Shown in pieces: positions 15,525 through 24,090 of a stretch of DNA of 28,732 bases; the first letter of the stretch is position 1, and the number at the start of each line of letters is the position of its first letter. The stretch comes from UTCHB3 sp964431385 (GTDB taxonomy: Bacteria; Bacteroidota; Ignavibacteria; Ignavibacteriales; Ignavibacteriaceae), in assembly GCA_964431385.1 (NCBI GenBank), contig CAYSJM010000043.1:1-28732 (forward strand), in the 5' to 3' direction. The notes beneath the pieces were generated by a model. That model saw only the letters and a program-made list of their open reading frames with translations, made no database searches and was not told the DNA's origin. Position numbers and translations under genes: made by a program.

Positions 15525-16865
15525 TCAGGCACTCTTCCTTTCCTTCGCCTTCAGCCGAATTACTTCTTTCTTGCCAAGCCGTATCCATTGAACAAGTGGA
15601 ATATTCGCCGGACACTCATAAGCACAACATCCACACTCCATACAAACCAGGATTCCGGAAGACTCAGCATCCTCGTATCGCTGTAGTCGAGAATATTGAG
15701 AAAGACGCGTAGGCATCAGGTTCACAGGACAAACCTCGATACACTTCCCACACCTTAGACAAGCAATCGCTTCCTCCGGTTTTGATACCACTTCTGTGAG
15801 AACAAGAATCCCCGAAGTGGCTTTCATTACGGGTGCGGAATAGTCGTATAAGTTTGTGCCCATCATCGGACCACCTGCGACCACTTTTATTGCATCAGAT
15901 TTTAACCCTCCGCAATATTCGAGAACAAACGATACCGGTGTGCCGATCGGGATTATTAAATTTTTAGCAGTGGAAATCCCCTCTCCCGTAACAGTTACGA
16001 ATGAAGTTATCTGTGGTTCACCTTCAACAACCGCTTTATAAACAGAAACCGCAGTACCGACATTCTGCATTACCACTCCAACATCCATAGGGAGTTTTCC
16101 GGGGGGTACTTTCTTGCCGGTTACTGCATAAATCAGCATTTTTTCGGCTCCCTGTGGATATTTTACAGGAAGAACTTTGACTGTGATGTCTTTTCTTCCC
16201 CGCAGTTTGTCAGTCAGCACCTTAACCGCTTCAGGTTTGTTGTCTTCTATGCCAATAACACAGTCAACCCCGACTATCTTCATTAATATCTCGATGCCAC
16301 CAATTAACTGATCGGTAAACTCGAGCATCAATCGGTAGTCGCGAGTGAGATACGGTTCGCACTCGGCACCGTTAATAATCAATTTTTCAATTTTCTTGCC
16401 GGGAGGAGGGGATAATTTTACAAATGCGGGGAAAGCTGCCCCGCCCATGCCGACAATTCCGGCTTCTTTTATTCTATTAAGGAGGTCTTCCTTTGTTGCA
16501 TTTTTATAGTCGATGGGCTGAAAAAACGACGAATCGCCTTCATCAGATACGGAAATCTCAATTACTGTTTTAGGTACTCCTGAAAGATGTGCGGTCTTGG
16601 CAATCTTTGTGACCATTCCCTTTACGGGTGAGTGAATTGGTGCAGAAATAAATCCATCGGGTTCAGCGAGCAATTCACCCTTTTTCACAGGGCTGCCTTT
16701 TTTTACTAACAGTTTTGATTCTTTTCCCGCGTGCTGTGAAAGGGGGAGATAAATAGTCTTTGGATAAGGGAGACTCTCAAATGGCAAATCCTTGGATAAT
16801 TCTTTCGACTCCATCGGATGTACGCCACCTTTGAAAGATCCATTCTTAATAATCGATTTAAACAT
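15525..16865 (-). CDS. rnfC: Rnf complex subunit C, NADH-binding iron-sulfur flavoprotein
   Basis: 446 residues, the short bacterial form without the long Ala/Lys-rich tail of E. coli RsxC. The N-terminal barrel-sandwich region includes SPVKGMVTKI. The nucleotide/FMN-binding segment GMGGAAFP lies at 139-146. Two [4Fe-4S] motifs are near the C-terminus: Cys369/372/375/379 (CLRCGKCIEVCP) and Cys408/411/414/418 (CMECGCCAYECP). In known complexes RnfC exchanges electrons with NAD+/NADH on the cytoplasmic face. It is the first gene of the eleven-gene operon; the ribosome site before the ATG at 16865 is weak. The upstream gap has no clear -7 element for this direction. Confidence 0.95.
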   Translation of the reverse strand: MFKSIIKNGSFKGGVHPMESKELSKDLPFESLPYPKTIYLPLSQHAGKESKLLVKKGSPVKKGELLAEPDGFISAPIHSPVKGMVTKIAKTAHLSGVPKTVIEISVSDEGDSSFFQPIDYKNATKEDLLNRIKEAGIVGMGGAAFPAFVKLSPPPGKKIEKLIINGAECEPYLTRDYRLMLEFTDQLIGGIEILMKIVGVDCVIGIEDNKPEAVKVLTDKLRGRKDITVKVLPVKYPQGAEKMLIYAVTGKKVPPGKLPMDVGVVMQNVGTAVSVYKAVVEGEPQITSFVTVTGEGISTAKNLIIPIGTPVSFVLEYCGGLKSDAIKVVAGGPMMGTNLYDYSAPVMKATSGILVLTEVVSKPEEAIACLRCGKCIEVCPVNLMPTRLSQYSRLQRYEDAESSGILVCMECGCCAYECPANIPLVQWIRLGKKEVIRLKAKERKSA

Positions 16866-17004
16866 TCATCTACTTTTCTTTGTGGCAATATTTATCAGCA
16901 AAAATTGTACCATGTAGAAACCATCATGACGAAGCATTTTGAAGTGTTTATTTCACACAATTTTCAAAATCAATAAAATTTTTCTTTTATTTGATAAAAT
17001 GGGA

Positions 17005-17036
17005 TTGTTAGTAGCTTACACTCATTGTTATATTTG
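17005..17036 (+). promoter_or_regulatory. Probable Bacteroidota-type promoter for the PAP2 gene
   Basis: TTG at 17005-17007 and TATATTTG at 17029-17036 are 21 bases apart, matching the Bacteroidota pattern of a -33 TTG and a -7 TAnnTTTG. The start codon follows about 40 bases downstream at 17077. Confidence 0.5.
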
Positions 17037-17076
17037 GGAATTATTTTAAAATTTTTCCCGAGGAAAAGAAGATATA

Positions 17077-17724
17077 GTGAGTGTAAAGAGTACAGCCGGA
17101 ATATGGAAAGAATCGCTGTCGAATGGAAGTTTTAAATGGTACTTATTGGCAACTGTGGTTTTCAGTCTGGCACTTGCTTATCTTGCACCAAGAGTTTTAG
17201 AATGGAATGAAGTCAGGAAGGGTTTTAGTTTTGATGATCCTCTTCTTACAACTTTTTCACCTGTAGATTTAACTTGGTTTACTTTTATCTCGCTGTACGG
17301 TGGTGTTTTTATAACATTTCACTATTTTTCTGACAAACCAATCAGATTTATGATGGGATTTCAGGCTTATTTTTTTCTTTTGAGCTCCCGCCTTATAGCG
17401 ATGACATTTCTCCCGTTGAAAGCTCCTGAAACTCTTATTCCTCTTTATGACCCATTTATATCATCCCTCAGTTCAGGGATAGTGCTGAAACACGACCTCT
17501 TCTTCTCGGGTCATTTTTCAGTTGCAATTCTTTTAAGTTTTGTAGTTGCGGACAAGATCAGAAAATACATATTGATCTTTCTCGCCCTGATAATGGCTGT
17601 TTTTATTCTATTGCAACATGTCCATTATACTATTGATATCTTTGTTGCTCCATTCTTCTCGTTTGCAATTTGGAGAATGATCGTATCACTAAATAAGAAA
17701 ATAGGATTTACACCTGAGGTTTGA
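17077..17724 (+). CDS. PAP2-type membrane phosphatase/transferase, sphingomyelin-synthase-like
   Basis: 215 residues, with a GTG start at 17077 preceded by AGGAAAAG. About six transmembrane helices are present. The catalytic motifs are HDLFFSGH (139-146) and HYTID (183-187). His146, His183 and Asp187 match the triad of the C-terminal PAP2 family (PAP2_C), which includes sphingomyelin and ceramide-phosphoethanolamine synthases. The expected reaction is phosphate or phospho-headgroup transfer on a membrane lipid with the active site facing outward; the substrate cannot be told from sequence. The gene ends exactly where the convergent ppiC-like gene ends: bases 17722-17727 read TGATCA, giving a TGA stop on each strand with no spacer, so there is no room for a terminator between them. 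Confidence 0.85.
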   Translation: MSVKSTAGIWKESLSNGSFKWYLLATVVFSLALAYLAPRVLEWNEVRKGFSFDDPLLTTFSPVDLTWFTFISLYGGVFITFHYFSDKPIRFMMGFQAYFFLLSSRLIAMTFLPLKAPETLIPLYDPFISSLSSGIVLKHDLFFSGHFSVAILLSFVVADKIRKYILIFLALIMAVFILLQHVHYTIDIFVAPFFSFAIWRMIVSLNKKIGFTPEV

Positions 17725-19587
17725 TCACGGGTTCAGACTTTTTTGTTTCATCCAAACTTCAACCCATTCCGTAAAAGGTTTCGTTAACGGAAAGGCAGTA
17801 AGCTTGCTGCCAAATCCCATATACCTGAAATAGACGGAATTGGTTTCGGTAACTTTTAAATCCTCTATCTTTTTTATATCGATTTGTGTTTTGTACTTTT
17901 CTGCAAGCCCGGCAGTATTATTCACTATCGACTTAAAATATTTTTGATATCCCAGATCGCGCTTTAGTTTATCTTTTACAACATCATATTCTTCGTCTTG
18001 TGCTATTGTATCAACTTTTTTATCGACCAGTTTAATAATCATATATTCGTCACCTGATTTTACCGGACCAAAAACTCTCCCCGCACTAATCTTAAGAGCG
18101 ATTGTCCCTGCTTCCCCATAATCTGCAACCGGAAGGAATTTGTCAGCGTTACCGTTTAATTCAGAATCACGACTACCGTTGATCTCAGCAGCCAATTTTG
18201 CGAAATCCCCCCCTTTCTCAACTTTGTCCAACATCGTTGAAAGGAGATCGAGATCACCGCTCACCACTCTGAGTAGTTTTATGTTCACACCCCCGGCTTT
18301 CCCTGTATTTCTTTTCACAAAATAGTCCATTACTTCTGTGTCACTTATTTTAGCCGAGTCAACATACAACATCTGATATGCGTTTGAGAGAGTAAAGTCA
18401 CGCCAGGTGTTAAATTCCCGTCGCACATCCGGCTTTTTATGCAAACCCCTGTTCATTGCTTCCTCAGTAAGAAGCTCCGACTCTATGAAATCTCTTGTCC
18501 AGTTCTTTATCGTGATCGAAAGCTTGTTTTTATCTATCGATACAATTTCCCGCACATCGCCGGCAAGATAATAGATGAACTCCTCGAGAGAATACCCCTT
18601 ACCGTTATGGGTGAAGTAGGGCATTTTTAAGGAGTCCGGTGATATCCGGTTTTTTACGAGGTAGATATAATCACTTTTTAATGTCCATTTTGCCTCTTTT
18701 TCAAGAGATTCTCTAAAACTTTTATCAGTGTCATATTTTTCTTTTAAGATGGAATAAAATCGATCGGTGAAAAGAGTAAAAAGAGCACCATCTGTTTTGA
18801 TTTGCAACCCTTTAAAGAATTCTTTTTTGAACAATTTGTAGTACTTGTCGGTCAATCGTTCGACATAAAGTTTTTTAACGCGAGCAAACTCATTTTCGAT
18901 TTCGGTTGAATTTTTGAAGGATGAGTCTCTTTTCAAATCGATCTTAAATATATACCAAACATCGTTGAACTGAATTGGAGAAGTGTATTCGCCCGGTTTT
19001 TTCTCATACAGTTTTGTTTCAATATCGTAGTCAAACATTCCGTATGTGTAAGTAAGAGCATTGTCGAAGGCATTTTCCTTGTAAATTGAGAAAAAAAGTG
19101 AATCGAACGAAACACCTGCGCGGAGAGCATCATAGGCTTTGTTTATCTCTCCCTCATTTTTATTTCGGATGGCTCTTAAGTCGATTTTTGTTATCGCTTT
19201 TGCCATTTCATTGGCTAAATTTTGCTGCGTTTGATCGATTTTATCAGTAATCTCAACCTTAAATAGTGCATCTCTAGCGAACATTTTTTCAAACTGCTCA
19301 ATTCTTATTTTCACTTCTTTGATCGTGTCGAGTCTCAGTTTTTCAGCTTCCTGGGCGAAAAGCTTTTCAGCAGCAACTGTGTAAATCAATTCCTCTTTAA
19401 GAGCCTGCTGAGCCCCCTTCACATGAGCGATATACTTTGGGGTCATTTCGTACCGCAGAATAAATTCTTTATCGGTTATCTCACGATCACCAATCTTTGC
19501 CACAACATCTTTCTTGAGTTGTGAATGAAGTGGGGAGAGAAAAAGAAGAGACATTAAAAAGAAGTACAGAGGAAATTTAAGTTTCAT
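17725..19587 (-). CDS. SurA/PpiC-like periplasmic peptidyl-prolyl isomerase/chaperone
   Basis: 620 residues with a signal peptide (about 1-22, ending LHSQ). An N-terminal chaperone region follows with the typical opening VVAKIGDREITDKEF. Two parvulin-like domains are visible at about 135-220 and 405-520 (the latter with GGDFAKLAAEIN ... GEAGTIALKISAGRVFGPVKSGDEYMIIKL). Both look divergent, so catalytic activity may be lost and the chaperone role kept. It probably helps outer-membrane and T9SS proteins fold in the periplasm, which would suit the many barrel and exoprotein genes nearby. The ribosome site is poor and the leader is AT-rich. The gene is divergent from the SGNH gene, with 76 bases between the two starts. 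Confidence 0.85.
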   Translation of the reverse strand: MKLKFPLYFFLMSLLFLSPLHSQLKKDVVAKIGDREITDKEFILRYEMTPKYIAHVKGAQQALKEELIYTVAAEKLFAQEAEKLRLDTIKEVKIRIEQFEKMFARDALFKVEITDKIDQTQQNLANEMAKAITKIDLRAIRNKNEGEINKAYDALRAGVSFDSLFFSIYKENAFDNALTYTYGMFDYDIETKLYEKKPGEYTSPIQFNDVWYIFKIDLKRDSSFKNSTEIENEFARVKKLYVERLTDKYYKLFKKEFFKGLQIKTDGALFTLFTDRFYSILKEKYDTDKSFRESLEKEAKWTLKSDYIYLVKNRISPDSLKMPYFTHNGKGYSLEEFIYYLAGDVREIVSIDKNKLSITIKNWTRDFIESELLTEEAMNRGLHKKPDVRREFNTWRDFTLSNAYQMLYVDSAKISDTEVMDYFVKRNTGKAGGVNIKLLRVVSGDLDLLSTMLDKVEKGGDFAKLAAEINGSRDSELNGNADKFLPVADYGEAGTIALKISAGRVFGPVKSGDEYMIIKLVDKKVDTIAQDEEYDVVKDKLKRDLGYQKYFKSIVNNTAGLAEKYKTQIDIKKIEDLKVTETNSVYFRYMGFGSKLTAFPLTKPFTEWVEVWMKQKSLNP

Positions 19588-19663
19588 AATTATTTTATAG
19601 TTTTATAATAGTCAATATTTCACGAAGTTTAGACGCTTGATTTCATTAATTACTCTGAAGAAA

Positions 19664-21493
19664 ATGGAAAACAAAAAAAAATATCCGTTATCGTTTTATC
19701 TCGTAACTGTTCTCGCTCCTTTTGTACTTTTTGCTCTGCTTGAAGTGATACTTCGCATTGCAGGATATGCAAAAGAACAACCTGTATTTATCACCGTTCC
19801 CGGAAGTGAGGAACGATTGATGATGCTGAATCCCGATTTCACACGACGATATTTTTTAGGATCGGAATTTGTTCCCCATTCAATAAATGATGTTTTCTTA
19901 AAAACAAAAGACCCGAATACTCTCAGAGTTTTTGTCCTTGGCGAGAGCAGTGCTGCCGGATTTCCCTATGAACCGAATGGCTCATTCTCCCGTTTCCTTA
20001 ATCTTAAACTAAAACTGTCGTATCCACAAAAAAAGTTTGAAGTTGTAAATTTAGGAATTGCAGCGATCAATTCTTATGCAATTCTCGATATACTCGATGA
20101 ATTAATTAATCAAAAACCTGATTTGGTGCTCGTTTACACGGGACATAACGAATATTATGGTGCCCTCGGTGCAGCATCACAAACGAGTATTGCCGCATCT
20201 CCTGCCGTTACGCGATTTCTGATAAGTGCCGGTAAACTCAGGGTAATGAAACTGATTGGTTCAATCTTCTCATCCTCTTCCGGTTCCCCGTCAGAATCGG
20301 AAGGTTTAATGGAGTTGCTCGCTAAAGACAAGTTGATACCAATGGGTTCCGATCTCTACAATGCCGGTCTCGACCAATTTAAGCACAATCTTTCTGAGAT
20401 ATTTTCCAAACTTAAAACGAATAACATACCGGTGATTGTGGGTACTCTTGTATCAAATCTTGCTGATCAACCACCGTTTTATCCTGAACTCTCTGGTGCT
20501 GGGAAAGCCTGGGACGAAGCCAGGCAGTTTTCAAAATTGGGAAAATATAACGAGGCTGCCGCCAAATACCTTGAAGCCAAAGAGCTGGATGAGTTGAGAT
20601 TTCGCGCTCCAAAAGAGTTTAATAACATCATAAAAGAAACCTCTTCATATTTTGGTGCTATAATTGTAAATGTGGATTCTGTTTTTGCAGCAAAGTGCGA
20701 GAATGGTATTCAGGGGAAAAATTTACTTGTGGACCATCTTCACCCCAATTTAAAAGGGTATAATCTGCTTGCAGATATCTTTCTTAATGCTATTGTTAAA
20801 GCCGGTTCAATCAAAGAATCACCCGCCGAAGGTTTAGGAAGCGGGGATTTGGACAGTCTCGTCTGGGTACATTTCCCTTTTACAAAGCTCGATTCACTGA
20901 TTGCAGAATATCGTCTTGCAGGAATAATGTCACAATGGCCATTTGTGAGATCGGGAAAGAAGTTAAAACTCGAAGATATTAAAAAGCCAACAGATTACCT
21001 CGATTCGTTGGCAATTGCGTCGGCAAGAGGTGAAATCAAGTGGGATGAAGCTCATAAAAGAGCAGCACAATTTTTCATCAGAAAAGATGACCCTGGAAGT
21101 GTTGAAAGAGAGTTTAGAGTTCTCATCGCACAGTTTCATTACCTGACAACTTTTTATGATATGCTTGCAGATGCATTTCTGCAGATGAAATTATATCCGG
21201 AAAGTGAAAGAGTATTAAAAGAAAGTCATGCTGTTAAACCGGGAGCATTCGCTACAAAATGGCTGGGCATTCTCGCATTAAATGACGGGAAAGCTGAAGC
21301 TGCAAAACGGTGGTTCACTGAAAGTCTAAATTATAATGGAAATGATGCCCAGACACTCTATAATTTGGCAGGTGCATTTATAAATCTAAAAGATTTTAGC
21401 TCCGCAAAAATTTATATACAAAAATGTATTCAAGTCGAGCCCAACTTCCCCGGGGCTCGGCAACTCGCCGAACAGCTTAAAAACACCAAGTAG
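19664..21493 (+). CDS. Membrane-anchored SGNH hydrolase with C-terminal TPR-like repeats
   Basis: 609 residues from the ATG at 19664; an in-frame TTG at 19637 would add nine residues but has no ribosome site. An N-terminal helix (about 9-31) anchors the protein. The SGNH/GDSL blocks are GESSAAG with Ser95 as nucleophile, VNLGIAAINS as the Gly block, TGHNEYYG as the Asn block, and VDHLHPN with the Asp/His pair. The C-terminal ~100 residues form TPR-like helical pairs (ESERVLKESHAVKPGAFATKW, split here as two motifs, and AQTLYNLAGAFINLKDFSSA). The likely role is an esterase or acetyl transferase/esterase on a cell-surface glycan, with the TPR part binding partners; the substrate is unknown. It ends 10 bases before the strong terminator. 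Confidence 0.85.
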   Translation: MENKKKYPLSFYLVTVLAPFVLFALLEVILRIAGYAKEQPVFITVPGSEERLMMLNPDFTRRYFLGSEFVPHSINDVFLKTKDPNTLRVFVLGESSAAGFPYEPNGSFSRFLNLKLKLSYPQKKFEVVNLGIAAINSYAILDILDELINQKPDLVLVYTGHNEYYGALGAASQTSIAASPAVTRFLISAGKLRVMKLIGSIFSSSSGSPSESEGLMELLAKDKLIPMGSDLYNAGLDQFKHNLSEIFSKLKTNNIPVIVGTLVSNLADQPPFYPELSGAGKAWDEARQFSKLGKYNEAAAKYLEAKELDELRFRAPKEFNNIIKETSSYFGAIIVNVDSVFAAKCENGIQGKNLLVDHLHPNLKGYNLLADIFLNAIVKAGSIKESPAEGLGSGDLDSLVWVHFPFTKLDSLIAEYRLAGIMSQWPFVRSGKKLKLEDIKKPTDYLDSLAIASARGEIKWDEAHKRAAQFFIRKDDPGSVEREFRVLIAQFHYLTTFYDMLADAFLQMKLYPESERVLKESHAVKPGAFATKWLGILALNDGKAEAAKRWFTESLNYNGNDAQTLYNLAGAFINLKDFSSAKIYIQKCIQVEPNFPGARQLAEQLKNTK

Positions 21494-21502
21494 ATTTAAA
21501 AC

Positions 21503-21534
21503 AAAAGAGGTCGCCTTTTCAAGCGACCTCTTTT
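21503..21534. terminator. Bidirectional rho-independent terminator
   Basis: AAAAGAGGTCGC (21503-21514) and GCGACCTCTTTT (21523-21534) form a perfect 12-bp stem with an 8-base loop. The stem ends in A4 on one side and T4 on the other, so it can serve both the SGNH gene (plus) and the T9SS/TonB operon (minus), which converge here. Confidence 0.9.
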
Positions 21535-21555
21535 AATATTATCAGTTACAGATAA

Positions 21556-23004
21556 TTACTTTAAGAGCATCATTTTACGAGTCTGGCTAAAGCTGCCTGA
21601 CTGAATTGAGTAAAGATAGATACCTGAAGGTAATTTAGCTGCATCGAAGTTAACTTCATAGTTACCGGCTGATTTTTGTTCATCAACGAGAACTGCTACT
21701 TCCTGACCGATTGCATTGTAAACTACCATTCTAACATTACCTGTCTCAGGAATGCTGAAACGGATAGATGTTGAAGGGTTGAATGGGTTAGGATAGTTCT
21801 GGCTCATTGTATAGTTGTTAGGAATATTGTTGTCAATTTCCTTAACGCCTGTAACAACATTGATAAGGTTAGCAGTTGTAATTCTACCGAATGTATCAAT
21901 AGCGGTAGCACTTACATAATTGATCTGCCAGTTGAGTGTGTGGTTGCTACCAACACCGGCTTCGTTATCGTTTGAACCCTGGTTTGTTGCCAATCCAAAG
22001 TTAAGACCATATTTGTATTCGAGACCAAGTGAAGTGTAAGCAGGGAAAAGAATATCCTTTGAGAATATTTTGTCACCGGCTACAAGGTCACCGTTAGTAC
22101 CGTCATCAAATAATCTGATAACTACTGCTGAATCACTTGTTGGCCATCCGCCACCAGGCCAGCCCAAAGGAGCTGATGAACCGGCAACGATAGCATTGGT
22201 AACTGATGTAAATGGACCGATAGGACCACTTGCACCGTTTGTGTTAACTGTGAGCTTAATTGTACATGGCTGATTGATAACGGTTGCAAGGCTTCCGTCA
22301 TTGTAAGTACCTTCCTGAACGAGGAAACCGGCATTAATATCATCTTGTGTGATGAGATACTGTCTGTTAGCACGGCTTTCCCAAGCGTTTGGTGTGTACC
22401 AGTATTTGTAGTTCAGCTCTTCGTTAAGTGAAACTTCTTTGTCGAAGGTTACTTCATAGATATCAGGGTTTGCACTTGGAAGCATGATATTGACTTTTGA
22501 AGTCCAACCGTTAAAGTTACCGTTTACAGAAACGGTATCTGATGCTGGTGTGAATCTTCCAGAAAGTCTTTCAAGTTCCATGTTAACTGAAAAAGTAAGG
22601 CTGATGTTTGTTGTTGCCTGATAACCGTTGTTATCGAAGTAAACTACATCGAGAACAGTAGGGTCACCGGCTACGGTCAGACTTCTGTTTGCAACACTTT
22701 CCCATACATCAGCAGCAGCAGAGACATCTCTGAATCTGAATTTGTATTCAGCGGTGGCACCTGTTGCACCAACTGCAGGAACAGTTACAACCCAGATGGA
22801 ATCGTTTCCGGCTGGTTTTGGAATCGGGTTTCCAGTGCCCCACCCGTTGAATGCACCACTGACAAATAAAGTATCAGCCATAGGATCAAAATTACCAAGG
22901 GTAACCTGTTTTCCCATGTTAACTTTAAATGTCACTGCATTCTGGGCGAAAGCCATAGAAACCATAGCTGTAACTAATAATACAGCTGTAAAGAGTTTTT
23001 TCAT
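21556..23004 (-). CDS. Secreted protein with two glycogen-binding-like modules and T9SS sorting domain
   Basis: 482 residues. The signal peptide (1-20, cleavage after AFA) is preceded by GGAG seven bases before the ATG. Two tandem beta-sandwich modules (about 22-126 and 132-236) each contain the carbohydrate-binding phrase (FVSGAFNGWG and VSVNGNFNGWT) followed by YKFRF/YKYWY, as in CBM48/AMPK glycogen-binding domains. A third module (about 245-370) has RLFDDGTNGDLVAGDKIFS, a choice-of-anchor-X-like Asp-rich pattern. Residues 393-482 are a T9SS type A sorting domain (NYPNPFNPST ... YLYSIQSG ... KMMLLK). No catalytic domain is visible, so a surface carbohydrate-binding or structural role is inferred. 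It is the last gene of the minus-strand group that starts with the TonB receptor, 64 bases after the PorV-like gene, and ends at the terminator. Confidence 0.9.
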   Translation of the reverse strand: MKKLFTAVLLVTAMVSMAFAQNAVTFKVNMGKQVTLGNFDPMADTLFVSGAFNGWGTGNPIPKPAGNDSIWVVTVPAVGATGATAEYKFRFRDVSAAADVWESVANRSLTVAGDPTVLDVVYFDNNGYQATTNISLTFSVNMELERLSGRFTPASDTVSVNGNFNGWTSKVNIMLPSANPDIYEVTFDKEVSLNEELNYKYWYTPNAWESRANRQYLITQDDINAGFLVQEGTYNDGSLATVINQPCTIKLTVNTNGASGPIGPFTSVTNAIVAGSSAPLGWPGGGWPTSDSAVVIRLFDDGTNGDLVAGDKIFSKDILFPAYTSLGLEYKYGLNFGLATNQGSNDNEAGVGSNHTLNWQINYVSATAIDTFGRITTANLINVVTGVKEIDNNIPNNYTMSQNYPNPFNPSTSIRFSIPETGNVRMVVYNAIGQEVAVLVDEQKSAGNYEVNFDAAKLPSGIYLYSIQSGSFSQTRKMMLLK

Positions 23005-23068
23005 AGCGTTTCTCCAATTAAATGAATTTGTGATTTCAAGTTATTCAAAATAATGGTTTAATTAAAGT

Positions 23069-24076
23069 CTAAAATCTGATACCTAATGAGAAGAACTGAG
23101 TGTTCTTCAGCAATCCAAACTCCTGGTAGGCATAATCAACAGATAAACCAAGATTTGGAGCGATATCATAATTTAGTCCCACACCAAGTGTGAGTCCTTC
23201 CTCGGCATTATCAAGGAAGAGTGATTTATAGCCGCCCCTAAGAGCGATAAGATTTTTGTAAACGACCTCGCCACCGACATTGATGCTTTCCGAGTTATCA
23301 CTCGGGTGAAGAGCATCCACACCAAGTGTAAGCCTGAGATCCGATGAGTTGATCACATCCATTGCAGCACCAACTTTAAAAGTCAGAGGCAAGGGGTATG
23401 GGTCTGTTTTCAACTTGGCAAGAATCTGGTCGTTGTTACCAAAGATGCCCGGATCGATATCATAAAGTACATAAAGGTCTTTACCGTCCATCGTCATGTC
23501 TCCACCAAAATTAGAGATAGTGGCTCCAATTCTTAAGCCATAAATCTCTGAAAGGAAGAGAACACCCAAATCAAATGCCACAGTTGAGGCACTTGTATTC
23601 CAGATTGACTGCTGAACATACTTAACAGTACCACCAATTGAAAAACGGTCAGTAAGATTCATCGCGTAGTGCAAACCCATTGCCAGGTCTTTGGCACCAT
23701 ATTTGGCACCGGTACCATCGGGTTCTTTTACGGTTGTAATCTCGGTCTCACCATAATCAAGTACGGTAACGCTTCCGCCGACTGTACCCCAATCACCGAG
23801 GCTCAACATTGCAGCAGCGTAATTGAAGTTAATATCAGCGAACCATTTGGTATGCGAGAAGTAAGCACCACTTCCACCCATCCGAGCCACACCTGCCGGG
23901 TTCCAGTAGAGTGCAGTTATGTCATTGGCTGTAGCTGTGAATGCACCACCCATACCGACGGCTCTGGGTCCAATTCCTATTGACAAGAATGGAGCAGCAG
24001 TAGAGCCGACTTTAGTCTGCCCGAACATCAACGAACAGGCAGACACAAGAATTACTAAAAAATAAAGTCTTTTCAT
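23069..24076 (-). CDS. PorV/PorQ-like outer-membrane beta-barrel
   Basis: 335 residues from the ATG at 24076, which has GGAGAG eight bases upstream; the in-frame TTG at 24082 lies too close to that site. The signal peptide ends at about CSLMFGQ. The mature start TKVGSTAAPFLSIGIGPRAVGMGGAFTA is the conserved opening of the PorV/PorQ family (FadL-like barrel), with NDITALYWNPAGVA next. It ends in Phe, as barrels do. In T9SS organisms PorV shuttles substrates to the surface attachment complex. It sits directly between two T9SS-type exoproteins, which fits such a role, but this may be one of several paralogues rather than the main PorV. Confidence 0.9.
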   Translation of the reverse strand: MKRLYFLVILVSACSLMFGQTKVGSTAAPFLSIGIGPRAVGMGGAFTATANDITALYWNPAGVARMGGSGAYFSHTKWFADINFNYAAAMLSLGDWGTVGGSVTVLDYGETEITTVKEPDGTGAKYGAKDLAMGLHYAMNLTDRFSIGGTVKYVQQSIWNTSASTVAFDLGVLFLSEIYGLRIGATISNFGGDMTMDGKDLYVLYDIDPGIFGNNDQILAKLKTDPYPLPLTFKVGAAMDVINSSDLRLTLGVDALHPSDNSESINVGGEVVYKNLIALRGGYKSLFLDNAEEGLTLGVGLNYDIAPNLGLSVDYAYQEFGLLKNTQFFSLGIRF

Positions 24077-24090
24077 TCTCAAACTCTCCG

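Noticed and set aside
16944..16958. GTGT/ACAC dyad upstream of rnfC as a CRP/FNR-type operator
   Set aside because: The half-site spacing (GTGT-N5-TCAC) is one base short of the CRP pattern and the FNR pattern is not met, so I do not call an operator.
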